DNA of 64,000 nt from Deltaproteobacteria bacterium. Its GTDB lineage: Bacteria > Desulfobacterota > Desulfobacteria > Desulfobacterales > Desulfatirhabdiaceae. Both the position numbers and the translations under genes were made by a program. Below the pieces are notes generated by a model, which was not told where the DNA came from, did no database searches, and saw only the letters and a list, made by a program, of their open reading frames with translations. Below are positions 54,559 to 63,670 of the stretch, piece after piece. Numbering within the stretch: the stretch's first letter is position 1; each line of letters starts with the position of its first letter. The stretch lies in the NCBI GenBank assembly GCA_016219185.1, contig JACRBZ010000053.1, positions 1 through 64,000 on the forward strand. The letters are read 5' to 3'.

Positions 54559-55649
54559 ATGAAAGAAATCCGAAATCAGGCCAGAAAAATGATGGAGGGC
54601 TTTTGCAGGGTCTGTCCGGTCTGTGACGGCAGGGTTTGTGCCGGCGAGGTGCCGGGCATGGGAGGCATCGGAACTGGCGCTGCGTTCCGGGACAATATCC
54701 AGGCGCTTTCGGAATGCCGGTTTCAGATGCGGGTGATCCATGATGTGGTGGAACCCGATACCCGGACCGAGATCTTGGGGATTCCCCTGGACATGCCGGT
54801 TCTGGCCGCACCCATCGGCGGGGTTTCCTTTAACATGGGCGGCAAAGTCTCCGAAGAGGCCTATATCGCGGCCAAGCTGGAAGGATGCAGGCAAAAAGGC
54901 ATCATCGGCTGTACGGGAGATGGTGCTTTGACATCTTGCCACAATGGCAAGTTTCCGGCTGCTGGCAAAAAGGCATCATCGGCTGTACGGGAGATGGTGC
55001 TCCGGCTTTCATCCATGAAGCCGGATTTCAGGCCATAAGCTCTCTTAACGGGCATGGCATTCCCTTTATCAAGCCTTGGGAAGACAGGGAACTGTTCGGG
55101 AAACTGGAAGGCGCCGCTGCCGCCGGTGCAGCCGTGGTCGGCATGGACATCGATGCCGCGGGCCTGATCACCCTGAAGCTGATGGGAAGGCCGGTTTCCC
55201 CCAAGACTCCGGAAAAACTAAAGGAAATCATTTCCAGAACCCCGATGAAATTTATATTAAAAGGCATCATGACCCCGGATCAGGCCAGGATTGCCGTGGA
55301 TGTGGGGGCAAGCGCCATCGTGGTATCCAATCACGGCGGCAGGGTCCTGGATCACACCCCGGGCGTGGCCCGCATCCTTTCCGGGGTCGCTTCGGCGGTA
55401 AAGGGCCAGATCGTGGTTCTGGCAGATGGCGGCGTGCGGACCGGCGGGGATGTGCTCAAGATGCTGGCCCTTGGGGCTGATGCCGTTATGATCGGCCGGC
55501 CGTTTTCCGTTGCGGTCTTGGGCGGCCTGAAAGAAGGGGTCATGCGTTTTATTGACCGGATCCGCTCGGAGCTGATCCAGGCCATGATTCTTACGGGTTC
55601 CAAAAGTGTCGGCGCCGTGGCCCCCTCTATTTTATGGATGAAATCATGA
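54559..55649 (+). pseudogene. FMN-dependent alpha-hydroxy-acid dehydrogenase, frame broken
   Basis: Two frames together encode a family member of about 338 residues (lactate/glycolate oxidase-like): GMGGIGTGAAFRDNI, then RQKGIIGCTGDGA, and in the second frame AFIHEAGFQAISSLNG, SAIVVSNHGGRVLD and VLADGGVRTGGDVLKMLALGADAVMIGRP with the FMN-phosphate site and catalytic His. Between them a 38-bp stretch (54890-54927) is repeated at 54964-55001 with 36 new bases between, adding 74 bp and shifting the frame; removing 74 bp restores a perfect reading frame. The gene thus seems freshly inactivated, unless this is an assembly fault. AAAGGAAAGG precedes the ATG. Confidence 0.85.
54890..55001 (+). repeat. 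38-bp duplication with 36-bp hairpin filler
   Basis: Identical 38-bp copies at 54890-54927 and 54964-55001 flank 36 bp that include the perfect palindrome CTTGCCA-CAA-TGGCAAG (54935-54951). The structure breaks the dehydrogenase frame. Confidence 0.9.
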
Positions 55650-56200
55650 AAAAAATCATCATTTCCGTTTTCGGCCCGGACCGGCCCGGGATACTGGCTG
55701 CGGTGTCCCGGATTCTGTTTGAGCAGGACTGCAATATCGAAAACGTTACCCAGACCATTCTGCAGTCTGAGTTTTCGGGAAGTTTCATCGCCCAAATGCC
55801 GGCAAATCTGACCTCCGATGCGCTGTGCTGTTTTTTGTCCGAAGCCCTGACGCCGATGCATCTTCAGGTCAATGTCAAGCATCTGGAGATCAGCCCGTCG
55901 GCGCTTGGTGGGAAACCCGCGGAGCCCTTTGTGATCACCACCCGTGGGCCGGACCGCAAGGGGCTTGTGGCGGCTGTGACCCGGATCATCGCCGGTTACG
56001 GAGTCAATGTCACCAACCTTCAGGCGGCATTCAAGGGCGGTGAAAACCCCAACGACAATATCATGATCTATGAAGTGGATGTTCCGGTGGATATAGACGC
56101 CCATGCTTTTCACCGGGATCTTCGGGACAAGGCCGTGGAGCTGGGCCTTGTCATCAGCATTCAGCATCGAAAGATTTTTGAGGCCATTAACCGGGTGTGA
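55646..56200 (+). CDS. Two-ACT-domain regulator-like protein
   Basis: A 184-residue protein with two ACT domains (about 1-85: KKIIISVFGPDRPGILAAVSRILFEQDCNIENV; about 94-180: FVITTRGPDRKGLVAAVTRIIAGYGVNVTNL), like GcvR and UPF0237 proteins. ACT pairs bind amino acids. Its ATG overlaps the dehydrogenase stop (ATGA) and its stop lies 15 bp before the DUF711 gene, a conserved partner of such ACT proteins. A translational hit from the broken upstream gene is possible, since the second frame of that gene still ends at the overlap. Confidence 0.88.
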   Translation: MKKIIISVFGPDRPGILAAVSRILFEQDCNIENVTQTILQSEFSGSFIAQMPANLTSDALCCFLSEALTPMHLQVNVKHLEISPSALGGKPAEPFVITTRGPDRKGLVAAVTRIIAGYGVNVTNLQAAFKGGENPNDNIMIYEVDVPVDIDAHAFHRDLRDKAVELGLVISIQHRKIFEAINRV

Positions 56201-56214
56201 AGGACGAGGAAAAA

Positions 56215-57588
56215 ATGCTAAGTACGAGTGAAATTGTATCAACCCTGGAAATGCTTCAGAACGAGCATCTCGATGTTCGAACCGTGACTCTGGGGATTAA
56301 TCTTCTGGATTGTGCCAGCCATGATATCAACCGGTTCAAGGACAACATCTTTGCCAGAATCACGGGACTGGCTCAGAACCTGGTTCGGGTCTGCAACCAG
56401 GTCGGGGATAAATACGGCATACCGGTGGTGAACAAGCGAATATCCGTCAGCCCCGTTGCGGTGATGGGTGCCATGTTTTCTTCCGAGGAAATGGTGGCGG
56501 TGGCCAAAACCCTGAATGAAGCCGCTGTTTCGGTAAATGTCGATTTCATCGGCGGATTTACGGCCCTGGTTCAGAAAGGGGTCGCCAGAGGTGACCAGGC
56601 CCTGATCGAGGCCATCCCCCAGGCCCTTGCGGAGACGGACCGGGTGTGTTCATCCGTGAACGTGGCATCCACCCGCGCCGGCATCAACATGGATGCGGTG
56701 CTGATGATGGGAAAAATCATCAAGGAAGCAGCTCTCAGAACCGCCGCTCAGGACGGTCTGGCATGCGCCAAACTGTGTGTGTTCGCCAACATTCCCGAAG
56801 ACATTCCGTTCATGGCCGGCGCCTACCTGGGCATCGGAGAATCCGATGCGGTCATCAATGTCGGGGTCAGCGGCCCCGGAGTGGTCAAAAAAGCCATCGA
56901 CCGGGCACTGGCATCCGATTCCAGGCCCGATCTGGGACAGATCTCGGAAATCATCAAGCGCACTGCTTACAAGGTGACCCGTGTCGGCGAACTCATCGGC
57001 CGGGAAGTGGCCCAGATTCTGGGCATCCGCTTCGGTGTCGTGGATCTCAGCCTTGCCCCGACGCCCAATATCGGAGACAGTGTGGGTGAGATTTTTCAAA
57101 GCCTGGGGCTGAAAAGCATCGGTGTTCCCGGATCCACAGCCGCCCTTGCCATGTTAAACGATGCCGTCAAAAAAGGCGGTGCCTTTGCCAGTTCTCATGT
57201 GGGAGGGCTGAGCGGTGCCTTTATTCCGGTCAGCGAAGATCTGAATATCGGCGAGGCGGCTAGGGCCGGGCTCCTGTCCATTGAAAAGCTCGAGGCCATG
57301 ACCAGTGTCTGTTCCGTTGGGCTCGACATGGTGGCCATTCCCGGTGACACGTCAGCGGAAACCATTGCCGCGATCATCGCGGATGAAATGGCCATCGGCG
57401 TGATAAACAAAAAAACAACGGCAACCCGGCTGATCCCGGTTCCCGGCAAAAAAGCCGGGGACAGCGCTTTTTTTGGAGGCCTTCTGGGACAATCCGTCAT
57501 CATGGCGGTCAACAATGGCGGCGGCGAAAACCGGTTTATTCGCCTGGGAGGGCTCATTCCGGCCCCGCTGCAGAGCATGAATAATTAA
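56215..57588 (+). CDS. DUF711 (UPF0210) family protein
   Basis: A 457-residue member of the DUF711/UPF0210 family, related to glycyl-radical-enzyme folds in structure but without known activity. Features: LDVRTVTLGINLLDC near the start, NKRISVSPVAVMGA, VDFIGGFTALVQKGVARGD, GVVDLSLAPTPNIGDSVGEI and the C-terminal AVNNGGGENRFIRLGGLIPAPLQS. The ATG at 56215 has GAGGA upstream. The ACT + DUF711 order is a widely conserved pair, which suggests amino-acid-controlled function. Confidence 0.92.
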   Translation: MLSTSEIVSTLEMLQNEHLDVRTVTLGINLLDCASHDINRFKDNIFARITGLAQNLVRVCNQVGDKYGIPVVNKRISVSPVAVMGAMFSSEEMVAVAKTLNEAAVSVNVDFIGGFTALVQKGVARGDQALIEAIPQALAETDRVCSSVNVASTRAGINMDAVLMMGKIIKEAALRTAAQDGLACAKLCVFANIPEDIPFMAGAYLGIGESDAVINVGVSGPGVVKKAIDRALASDSRPDLGQISEIIKRTAYKVTRVGELIGREVAQILGIRFGVVDLSLAPTPNIGDSVGEIFQSLGLKSIGVPGSTAALAMLNDAVKKGGAFASSHVGGLSGAFIPVSEDLNIGEAARAGLLSIEKLEAMTSVCSVGLDMVAIPGDTSAETIAAIIADEMAIGVINKKTTATRLIPVPGKKAGDSAFFGGLLGQSVIMAVNNGGGENRFIRLGGLIPAPLQSMNN

Positions 57589-57631
57589 TAAATTCGCACC
57601 TGAGTAACAGAGCAGATATGAGGAGATGCAA

Positions 57632-58768
57632 ATGATCGATCCGGAAAGACTGGCGGAGACATTCAGTCGCCTGGTCCAAATTGACAGCGTGTCCAGAAAT
57701 GAAGCGGCGATTTGCAGTGAACTTCAGAATATTTTCGAAGCCATGGGGGCGCAAACCTTTGTGGATAATGCCGGAAAGGCTGTCGGCGGCAATACGGGAA
57801 ATCTGATTGCGCGGTTTCAGGGCAGCGTGGATGTCCCGGCCCTGATGCTGAACGCTCACATGGATACGGTCGAGCCTGGAAACGGTGTGAAACCCATTTA
57901 TAAGGACGGTGTGTTCACCAGTGACGGCACGACCATCCTGGGGGCTGATGACAAAAGCGCCATTGCCATTTTGCTGGAGGTGCTCACGGTGCTTCAGGAA
58001 GACCGCCTGCCGCATGGCCCGTTGGAAATCGTTCTGACGATCTGCGAGGAAATCGGGCTTCAGGGTGCCAAAAATATGGACCTCAGCCGGATAACCGCAA
58101 AATTCGGCTATGCGCTGGATGCAACCGATACGGCCGGAATCGTAACCCGCGCGCCAGGTGCCAACCACCTGAAGTTTGTGGTATATGGAAAAGACGCCCA
58201 CGCCGGCGCGGCTCCGGAAAAAGGCATCAATGCCATTGCCATTGCAAGTAAAGCCATTTCCGGACTAACGCTCGGCCGCATCGATCAGGAAACCACCTGC
58301 AATATCGGCGTGATTCAGGGAGGCGTGGCGACCAACATCATTCCCAGCCTGGTGATGGTAAACGGGGAGGTCAGAAGCCATGATCCCAAGAAGCTGGCGG
58401 ATTTGACCCGTACCATTGTGTCTGCCTTTGAAACCGCTGTTCAGGAATATGTCCCCCAGTCTGCCGAAGCCGGCAGGCCCCGGCTGGAGGTTGAGATTAT
58501 TCCGGACTTTACCCACACCCACATCCCGGAGGATCACCCTGTGGTGACCCTTGCCATGAATGCGGCCCGGAATCTGGGACGCACGCTGGTCCCTAAAATC
58601 ACCGGTGGCGGTGCGGATGCCAATGTCTTTTTTTTAAAAGGAATCATGACCGGCGTTCTGGGAACCGGCATGAGGGATATGCATACGGTGCGGGAGTGGG
58701 TTCGCCTGAGCGATATGGCCCTGACAACGGAGCTGCTTCTTGAGATTATCCGGCTTCATGCCCTTTAA
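57632..58768 (+). CDS. M20 family metallopeptidase (PepT-like)
   Basis: A 378-residue zinc aminopeptidase/deacylase of the M20 family. Metal ligands: LNAHMDTV (His/Asp), GADDKSAIAILLEVL (bridging Asp), ICEEIGLQGAKNMD (catalytic Glu-Glu), LDATDTAG, and a C-terminal His in MHTVREWV. A dimerisation domain lies about 180-290 (KDAHAGAAPEKGINAI). The ATG at 57632 has AGGAG 6 bp upstream. It stands alone; its end overlaps the opposing regulator gene by 23 bp. Confidence 0.92.
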   Translation: MIDPERLAETFSRLVQIDSVSRNEAAICSELQNIFEAMGAQTFVDNAGKAVGGNTGNLIARFQGSVDVPALMLNAHMDTVEPGNGVKPIYKDGVFTSDGTTILGADDKSAIAILLEVLTVLQEDRLPHGPLEIVLTICEEIGLQGAKNMDLSRITAKFGYALDATDTAGIVTRAPGANHLKFVVYGKDAHAGAAPEKGINAIAIASKAISGLTLGRIDQETTCNIGVIQGGVATNIIPSLVMVNGEVRSHDPKKLADLTRTIVSAFETAVQEYVPQSAEAGRPRLEVEIIPDFTHTHIPEDHPVVTLAMNAARNLGRTLVPKITGGGADANVFFLKGIMTGVLGTGMRDMHTVREWVRLSDMALTTELLLEIIRLHAL

Positions 58769-59567
58769 CGGTCAGCACCACCCCCTTTCCGGAAAACCTT
58801 CCGGAAAGGGGGGTTACATCGATATTCCGCAGGCAGGGCCCTAGTGGCGTTCCGGACAGGGTCTGCGATATGCCGGATGCCATCACCTCAATGATTTTCT
58901 TTTCGTTATCTTCTGAAATGTAATCCGCAACAGGCCTGCCGATCTGAATTCCCGCATCCACCTCATGCACGGCCTTGTTTATCAACACAATCATCAAATC
59001 CGTGCTCACCCCGATGATGGGAACGGGTAAATCCTCAAGAATCGCATGGGATAGCGCCAGCGCCTGATTCTGGATTTCCACCTCATGGGTTCTTTCCTTT
59101 ACGAGGGCTTCAAGATTGTCATTGATCTGTCGGAATGTTTCATTCTGCTCGATTACTTTTTGATGAAGGATCTTATTGGTTTGTGCCAGATCGAATTGTT
59201 CCAGGGCCTGACGGATTTCCAGCACCAGGGCCTGATCATTCCAGGGTTTCAGGAAGAACTTGTAGATATGGCCTTTGTTGATGGACTCGGTAATGGTATC
59301 CACGTCGGTATAGCCGGTCAGGATGATCCGGATCACATCGGGATACAATTCCTTTATCTTTGCCATGAGCTCTGTTCCGCTCATTTCAGGCATGCGCTGA
59401 TCCGAGATGATCATGTGCACCGGGTTTTCCTGAAGCAGTTTCAGGGCGTCGGCTCCGCTGGATGTCGTCAGAAGTGTATAACCCTCTTTTCGAAACAGCC
59501 GTTTTAAAGCATTCAGAACGTTGATTTCATCATCAACGCATAAGACGGTATGTGGGAGTGCGGTCAT
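58746..59567 (-). CDS. REC-PAS response regulator
   Basis: A 273-residue protein: receiver domain (about 5-120: VLCVDDEINVLNALKRLF, phospho-acceptor in MIISDQRMPEMSG, KPWND), a coiled coil (about 125-170: IEQNETFRQINDNLEALVKERTHEVEIQNQALAL) and a PAS-like domain (about 172-260). The receiver is of the RpfG/HD-GYP-partner kind. Likely an adaptor in the same pathway as the two genes upstream. It is 6 bp after the HDOD gene. Confidence 0.85.
   Translation of the reverse strand: MTALPHTVLCVDDEINVLNALKRLFRKEGYTLLTTSSGADALKLLQENPVHMIISDQRMPEMSGTELMAKIKELYPDVIRIILTGYTDVDTITESINKGHIYKFFLKPWNDQALVLEIRQALEQFDLAQTNKILHQKVIEQNETFRQINDNLEALVKERTHEVEIQNQALALSHAILEDLPVPIIGVSTDLMIVLINKAVHEVDAGIQIGRPVADYISEDNEKKIIEVMASGISQTLSGTPLGPCLRNIDVTPLSGRFSGKGVVLTVKGHEAG
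58781..58812. repeat. 14-bp perfect hairpin inside a gene end
   Basis: CCCCCTTTCCGGAA (58781-58794) pairs with TTCCGGAAAGGGGG (58799-58812), loop AACC. It lies 13 bp past the M20 stop and inside the last codons of the opposing REC-PAS gene. There is no T-run on either side. Confidence 0.7.
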
Positions 59568-59573
59568 TAGGGG

Positions 59574-60428
59574 TCACTTATTTTGGGATTCCATAAAAAA
59601 TTGGCAGGCCGATGCAATTTCACCCTGAAGCCGGGGGTACCATTCGGGCAGGGTCTGCAGGAGCGGTTGCAAAAAAGTTGGGGCATCCAAAAGACCCGGC
59701 GGCTGCTCAAATCGGCCTTCCGGGCTCGGCTGACAGGTATTGACCAGTAAATCCGCGATGCCGATGATTGCCGAAGTGAGGTGGTTGTTGGAAAAAGCGC
59801 TGTGATGATGCCTAATGGCATCCACCAGCGGCTGGGGCAGCAGCCATTTTTCCGCAAGATAGGCGCCTATTTCCGCATGATTCACGTCATTTTCCATTTT
59901 CTCGGCATCAACAAAGGAAATGCCGGATTCAACCGTCCTCAACCAGATTTTTTCAAATTCTTCGGGAAAATATTCCGCAAGAATTAATTTGCCGATATCG
60001 TGAAGCAGGCCGGCCGTGAAACAGTCTGAGGACAGAGTCTTATCGGCATGATCCGCAAGATATTTGCTGATGACCGCAACTGCCAGAGAGTGATGCCAAA
60101 AGTCCTGGATATTTAGTCTCTTAAGGTTTTTTTTAAGAGAAAATGACTTCATCACGGAAAGGGACACCACGGCGTGCTGAATCGTGTTAAATCCCAGAAT
60201 GATCACGGCGGAGTTGATGCTGCTGATTTTCGACTGGAAACCATAAAAAGATGAATTGACGAGTTTAAGTATCTTGACCGCCATTGCCTGATCCGTTTCA
60301 ATGACCCGGCTCAGTTGATCGGCCGTGGTTTCCAGATTCTGAAGCATCTGGTTGACTTTTAATACAATGACCGGAAGCGTGGGCAGTTCTCGAATGCGGT
60401 CTATTTGTTGAAAAAAATCAGGTTTCAT
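59574..60428 (-). CDS. HDOD domain protein
   Basis: A 284-residue HDOD protein: LPTLPVIVLKVNQMLQNLETTADQLSRVIETDQAMAVKILKLVNSSFYG at the start, then the HD-like GLLHDIGKLILAEYFPEEF and AEIGAYLAEKWLLPQPLVDAIRHHHS. HDOD domains are HD-fold scaffolds in signalling, often with two-component partners; the HD metal residues are partly kept here (HDIGK). It lies between two receiver-domain genes on the same strand, with 74 bp upstream. Confidence 0.9.
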   Translation of the reverse strand: MKPDFFQQIDRIRELPTLPVIVLKVNQMLQNLETTADQLSRVIETDQAMAVKILKLVNSSFYGFQSKISSINSAVIILGFNTIQHAVVSLSVMKSFSLKKNLKRLNIQDFWHHSLAVAVISKYLADHADKTLSSDCFTAGLLHDIGKLILAEYFPEEFEKIWLRTVESGISFVDAEKMENDVNHAEIGAYLAEKWLLPQPLVDAIRHHHSAFSNNHLTSAIIGIADLLVNTCQPSPEGRFEQPPGLLDAPTFLQPLLQTLPEWYPRLQGEIASACQFFMESQNK

Positions 60429-60502
60429 GTAAAATTACCAACGTCCTTTCATTTAAAGGGGCAGACGGGTCGTAGATCGAAAACCTCCATTCAGATCATT
60501 CC

Positions 60503-61888
60503 CTAACCGACGGATATCTCTATCCTCTCGTCAATCAGAATGGTTTTTGACAGTTTTTGAATGGCAGAAATCATCTCCGCGTTCAATACGCTGCCCCTTG
60601 CCAACAGCAGCCTGCCGTCGCTGACTCGAAGTTCCTGGCTCAACTTCATTCCAGGCTTGAGGAACCATAAGGAAATTGAAATGGATTTTTCTCCGGGCTT
60701 CTTGTTTGTCTCCCGATCCTCTTCCAGGATCTGAACCAGTTTGTTGACGACATCCGGATCATATTGATGGTTGGCTTGTCTGAAAAGGATTTGTTTGATA
60801 ATCTCCCGAATGAGAATTTGAGGGTCATTGGTAACAATATTTTTCGCGGAGTGGCCCAAATACTTTACTGCCCGTTGCCGGATCTCAAGAATATCCTTTG
60901 GCCATTTCCGAATAAAGCCCGTGTAATCCGCCGCGACATGGATAATTCTTGCCCCAAGCGGAATCTGTTCCCCCATTAACCCGTCGGGAAATCCACTGCC
61001 GTCATAATTCTCGTGGTGTGAAAAGATAATGGTGCCGACAGGGTCCAGCCTTTCAACCGGCTGAAGGCAGATCTGTCCGATAATCGGATGCTGTTTAAAA
61101 AGTTTTAATTCAGCTTCAACCATATCCTCCTTATCTTTTTCAAGCAGTATTTTGGGCAGGCCCATAAGCCCGATGTCATGAAGCAGCCCTGCGATTTCAA
61201 TTTGCTCCTGTTCCTGCTTGTCCAGACCAAACCCCTCGCCCATTCGTTTGGCCAGTTGGGCGACAAAATTCAGATAGCTTCCCAATCTGGGATTAAGGGT
61301 TTCAACCAGAGAGGATAAAAGTCGTATGGTGTCGACAAAACCCCTTTCCAGAGATGCATTGGCTTCTTCCAGGGCCTGGCTTTTTATCAGAATTTCAAGG
61401 GTGCGCTCCCGAATCTTTTTTTCCAGATCCTGGTTAAGTTCGGTTAAAGCCTCATTTTGCTGGGCTGTCAGTTTATGGAGCCTTTGATTTTCAGCCTTGA
61501 GCTCGTATGCCTCAAGGGCGCTTCGCACCTGAAGCAGCAGGTCGTCATCATTCCAGGGTTTGGTCAGATACCTGTGGATTTCCCCTTTATTGACAGCATC
61601 CAGAATATCTTTGACATCCGAATAGCCGGTCAGGAGAAACCGGATGGCATCCGGGGCCAGGGCCCTGGCTTTCTCCAGGAACTGGGCGCCTGTCATACCC
61701 GGCATCCGCTGATCGGATATGATCAAGGATACAGGTTGATCCAGAGCCGCCAATACATCCAGGCCTTCCTGCCCGCTTGCGGCCGTCAGAATCTGATATT
61801 TTTCTTTTCGAAACAGGCGCTGGATTGATCGGGTAATGGACTGCTCATCGTCAACCAGCAAAATGAAATGTTCGAACAGAAGCGTCAT
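60503..61888 (-). CDS. REC-HD-GYP response regulator
   Basis: A 461-residue RpfG-like protein: receiver (about 8-125, phospho-acceptor in LIISDQRMPGMTG), coiled coil (about 130-190), then an HD-GYP domain (about 195-370) with AGLLHDIGLMGLPKILL and HHENYDGSGFPDGL; the GYP triplet reads GFP. The C-terminus (about 385-461) has a small extra domain common after such HD domains (SLWFLKPGMKLSQELRVSDGRLLLARGSVLNAEMI). It would break down c-di-GMP under kinase control. First gene of the three-gene signalling unit. Confidence 0.9.
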   Translation of the reverse strand: MTLLFEHFILLVDDEQSITRSIQRLFRKEKYQILTAASGQEGLDVLAALDQPVSLIISDQRMPGMTGAQFLEKARALAPDAIRFLLTGYSDVKDILDAVNKGEIHRYLTKPWNDDDLLLQVRSALEAYELKAENQRLHKLTAQQNEALTELNQDLEKKIRERTLEILIKSQALEEANASLERGFVDTIRLLSSLVETLNPRLGSYLNFVAQLAKRMGEGFGLDKQEQEQIEIAGLLHDIGLMGLPKILLEKDKEDMVEAELKLFKQHPIIGQICLQPVERLDPVGTIIFSHHENYDGSGFPDGLMGEQIPLGARIIHVAADYTGFIRKWPKDILEIRQRAVKYLGHSAKNIVTNDPQILIREIIKQILFRQANHQYDPDVVNKLVQILEEDRETNKKPGEKSISISLWFLKPGMKLSQELRVSDGRLLLARGSVLNAEMISAIQKLSKTILIDERIEISVG

Positions 61889-62301
61889 GGTATTACTCCG
61901 TTACCGGATTTATTCAGGTTCCGGCTTCAATCCGATTTATCGATGCTCTTTTACAGTGTGAATCAATTGGTGTTGCTGATGGAATTTTGCCAGCTTCTCT
62001 TTTATCTGGCTTTCCAGCCCGGAAAATGTTCCTGTCATCTTTCCCAGTTGCATTCTGATCCACCAAGCTATTGGGGATGGCGGTCTTTGTTGTTGTGAGG
62101 AGTTTTTTTTGCTGCTGATTGCAGGAAGGGCGCCAGTCCTGCTCGTGCGTATCCTGCGCTATGTGAAATCCCTATCAGAAATATTCAAAAATAACAACGC
62201 AATTGTATTGTCGGCGACGTTGCTGCTGCAAGCCCATATCCCGTGTTTGTAAACGGCACGGGATGCCGTTGTCGAAGGGATGAAGTTCCAAAAAAAAACG
62301 A
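61889..62301. other. Gene-free stretch
   Basis: No convincing gene is seen. A minus-strand frame near 61940-62055 could encode a 38-residue peptide (MQLGKMTGTFSGLESQIKEK...) but the ribosome site is poor. A hairpin ATCCCGT/ACGGGAT lies at 62239-62265 just after the stop of the next minus-strand gene. Confidence 0.45.
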
Positions 62302-63360
62302 TTAAAACGATCGGAACCATTTCATCAACGCCGCTTTCAGCGATCGGGCTTCTATCGTATTTTTGGCAACGGATGACTGAGCAACCTCGGATTTACGGGG
62401 CTGCTGATCCCACCATTCCACGGGGTCAAAATGAAACGGCAGCATCTTTTCCAGCGAAGGGATAAGATGCTGATCGATAATCCGGCGCTCTCTGCCTTTT
62501 AGCGCTTTAAAATAGATATTGATCTCTTCAAAATACCATGCCGGTGATTTGGACTGCGCATCCATCGGGCATCTGAAAATGGTTTCGAATTCTTCCTTGA
62601 AATGCGGTCGCAGGGTGTTTTCATTGATGGTGGAAAAATGGTGGGCGAGATCCTCATGGATTCGGGGATCTCCTTCGGTCTCCATGATAAAGGTCAAGGT
62701 CAGATAACCACTCCAGTCCGGCCTGGAATAAGAGGATATTTTAAGCACGCCTTCTTTGCCGGCTTGATTATCATGATCAATGGAAAATCCCGTAAAGGCA
62801 ATCACCTTCTCATCGGTTTTCAGCAATTCCGATTTCAGCGATCCGGTTTCTGGCTTGCTTTTGCGGGTGGCTGACACAATGGCCACGGGTTTATGGGACT
62901 GCTGATCCCACCATTCAACGGGGTCGAAATGAAACGGCAGCATCTTTTGCAGGGCAGGGATGAGGTGCTGTTCGATAATCCGACGCTCTCTGCCTTTTAG
63001 TGCTTTGAAATAGATATTGATCTCTTCAAAATACCATGCCGGCGATTTGGACTGCGCATCTATCGGGCATCTGAAAATGGTTTCAAATTCTTCCTTGAAA
63101 TGCGGTCGCAGGGTATTTTCATTGATGCCGGAAAAATGGCGGGCGAGATCCTCCAGAACTTGGGGATCTCCTTCGGTCTCCATGATAAAGGTCAGGGTCA
63201 GATAGCCACTCCAGTCCGGCCTGGAATAAGAGGATATTTTAAGCACGCCTTCTTTGCCAGGTTGACTATCATGATCAATGGAAAATTTCGTAAAGGCGAT
63301 CACCTTCTCATCGGTTTTCAGTGAACGGGTGATTTTGCTTAAATCATAAATGGTTTCCAT
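62302..63360 (-). CDS. Two-unit tandem-repeat protein, unknown function
   Basis: A 352-residue protein built from two almost identical units of about 145 residues (about 16-160 and 182-326), 166 codons apart. Each runs from TDEKVIAFTKFSIDHD through WSGYLTLTFIMETEGDP, RPHFKEEFETIFRCPIDA and SPAWYFEEINIYFKAL to LPFHFDPVEWWDQQ. No signal or membrane helix. I do not recognise the unit. The near identity of the DNA implies a recent duplication or gene conversion. GGAG lies 7 bp before the ATG. Confidence 0.75.
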   Translation of the reverse strand: METIYDLSKITRSLKTDEKVIAFTKFSIDHDSQPGKEGVLKISSYSRPDWSGYLTLTFIMETEGDPQVLEDLARHFSGINENTLRPHFKEEFETIFRCPIDAQSKSPAWYFEEINIYFKALKGRERRIIEQHLIPALQKMLPFHFDPVEWWDQQSHKPVAIVSATRKSKPETGSLKSELLKTDEKVIAFTGFSIDHDNQAGKEGVLKISSYSRPDWSGYLTLTFIMETEGDPRIHEDLAHHFSTINENTLRPHFKEEFETIFRCPMDAQSKSPAWYFEEINIYFKALKGRERRIIDQHLIPSLEKMLPFHFDPVEWWDQQPRKSEVAQSSVAKNTIEARSLKAALMKWFRSF

Positions 63361-63450
63361 AAGAGCGCTCCGTATTCAAAAGGTTTTTTTCGGCATGAAT
63401 CTGCTCCTTTCTATACGATGTACAAAAACCCGAAAGCAAGATAAAAACCG

Positions 63451-63636
63451 TCAGTCTATCGCTGCCATTTCTTTTGTACGGGAAATCATGGATCTATAGC
63501 GAGGGTTCTTGTTACGCGACCGGGCCCCGGATCCTTCTGCGGCGCCTTTCAATATTACCCCCCGGGAAGCCGCCAGCCTGCATTCCTCGATGCGTTTCTG
63601 AATTTCTAAAACCAAGTTGTTGACAAAGACGCCCAT
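63451..63636 (-). CDS. Possible small basic protein
   Basis: A 61-residue frame with a helical start (VNNLVLEIQKRIEECRLAASRGVI) and a basic tail (RSRNKNPRYRSMISRTKE). The ribosome site is weak (AAGG next to the ATG). It lies 34 bp after trpC on the same strand. It may be real or chance; no family recognised. Confidence 0.35.
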   Translation of the reverse strand: MGVFVNNLVLEIQKRIEECRLAASRGVILKGAAEGSGARSRNKNPRYRSMISRTKEMAAID

Positions 63637-63670
63637 CCTTGCGGTTTGGTTTTGCTGTAAATAATCAACG

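Noticed and set aside
61940..62055. 38-residue minus-strand peptide (MQLGKMTGTFSG...)
   Set aside because: The ribosome site is poor and no further support is seen; kept only as a remark in the gap entry.
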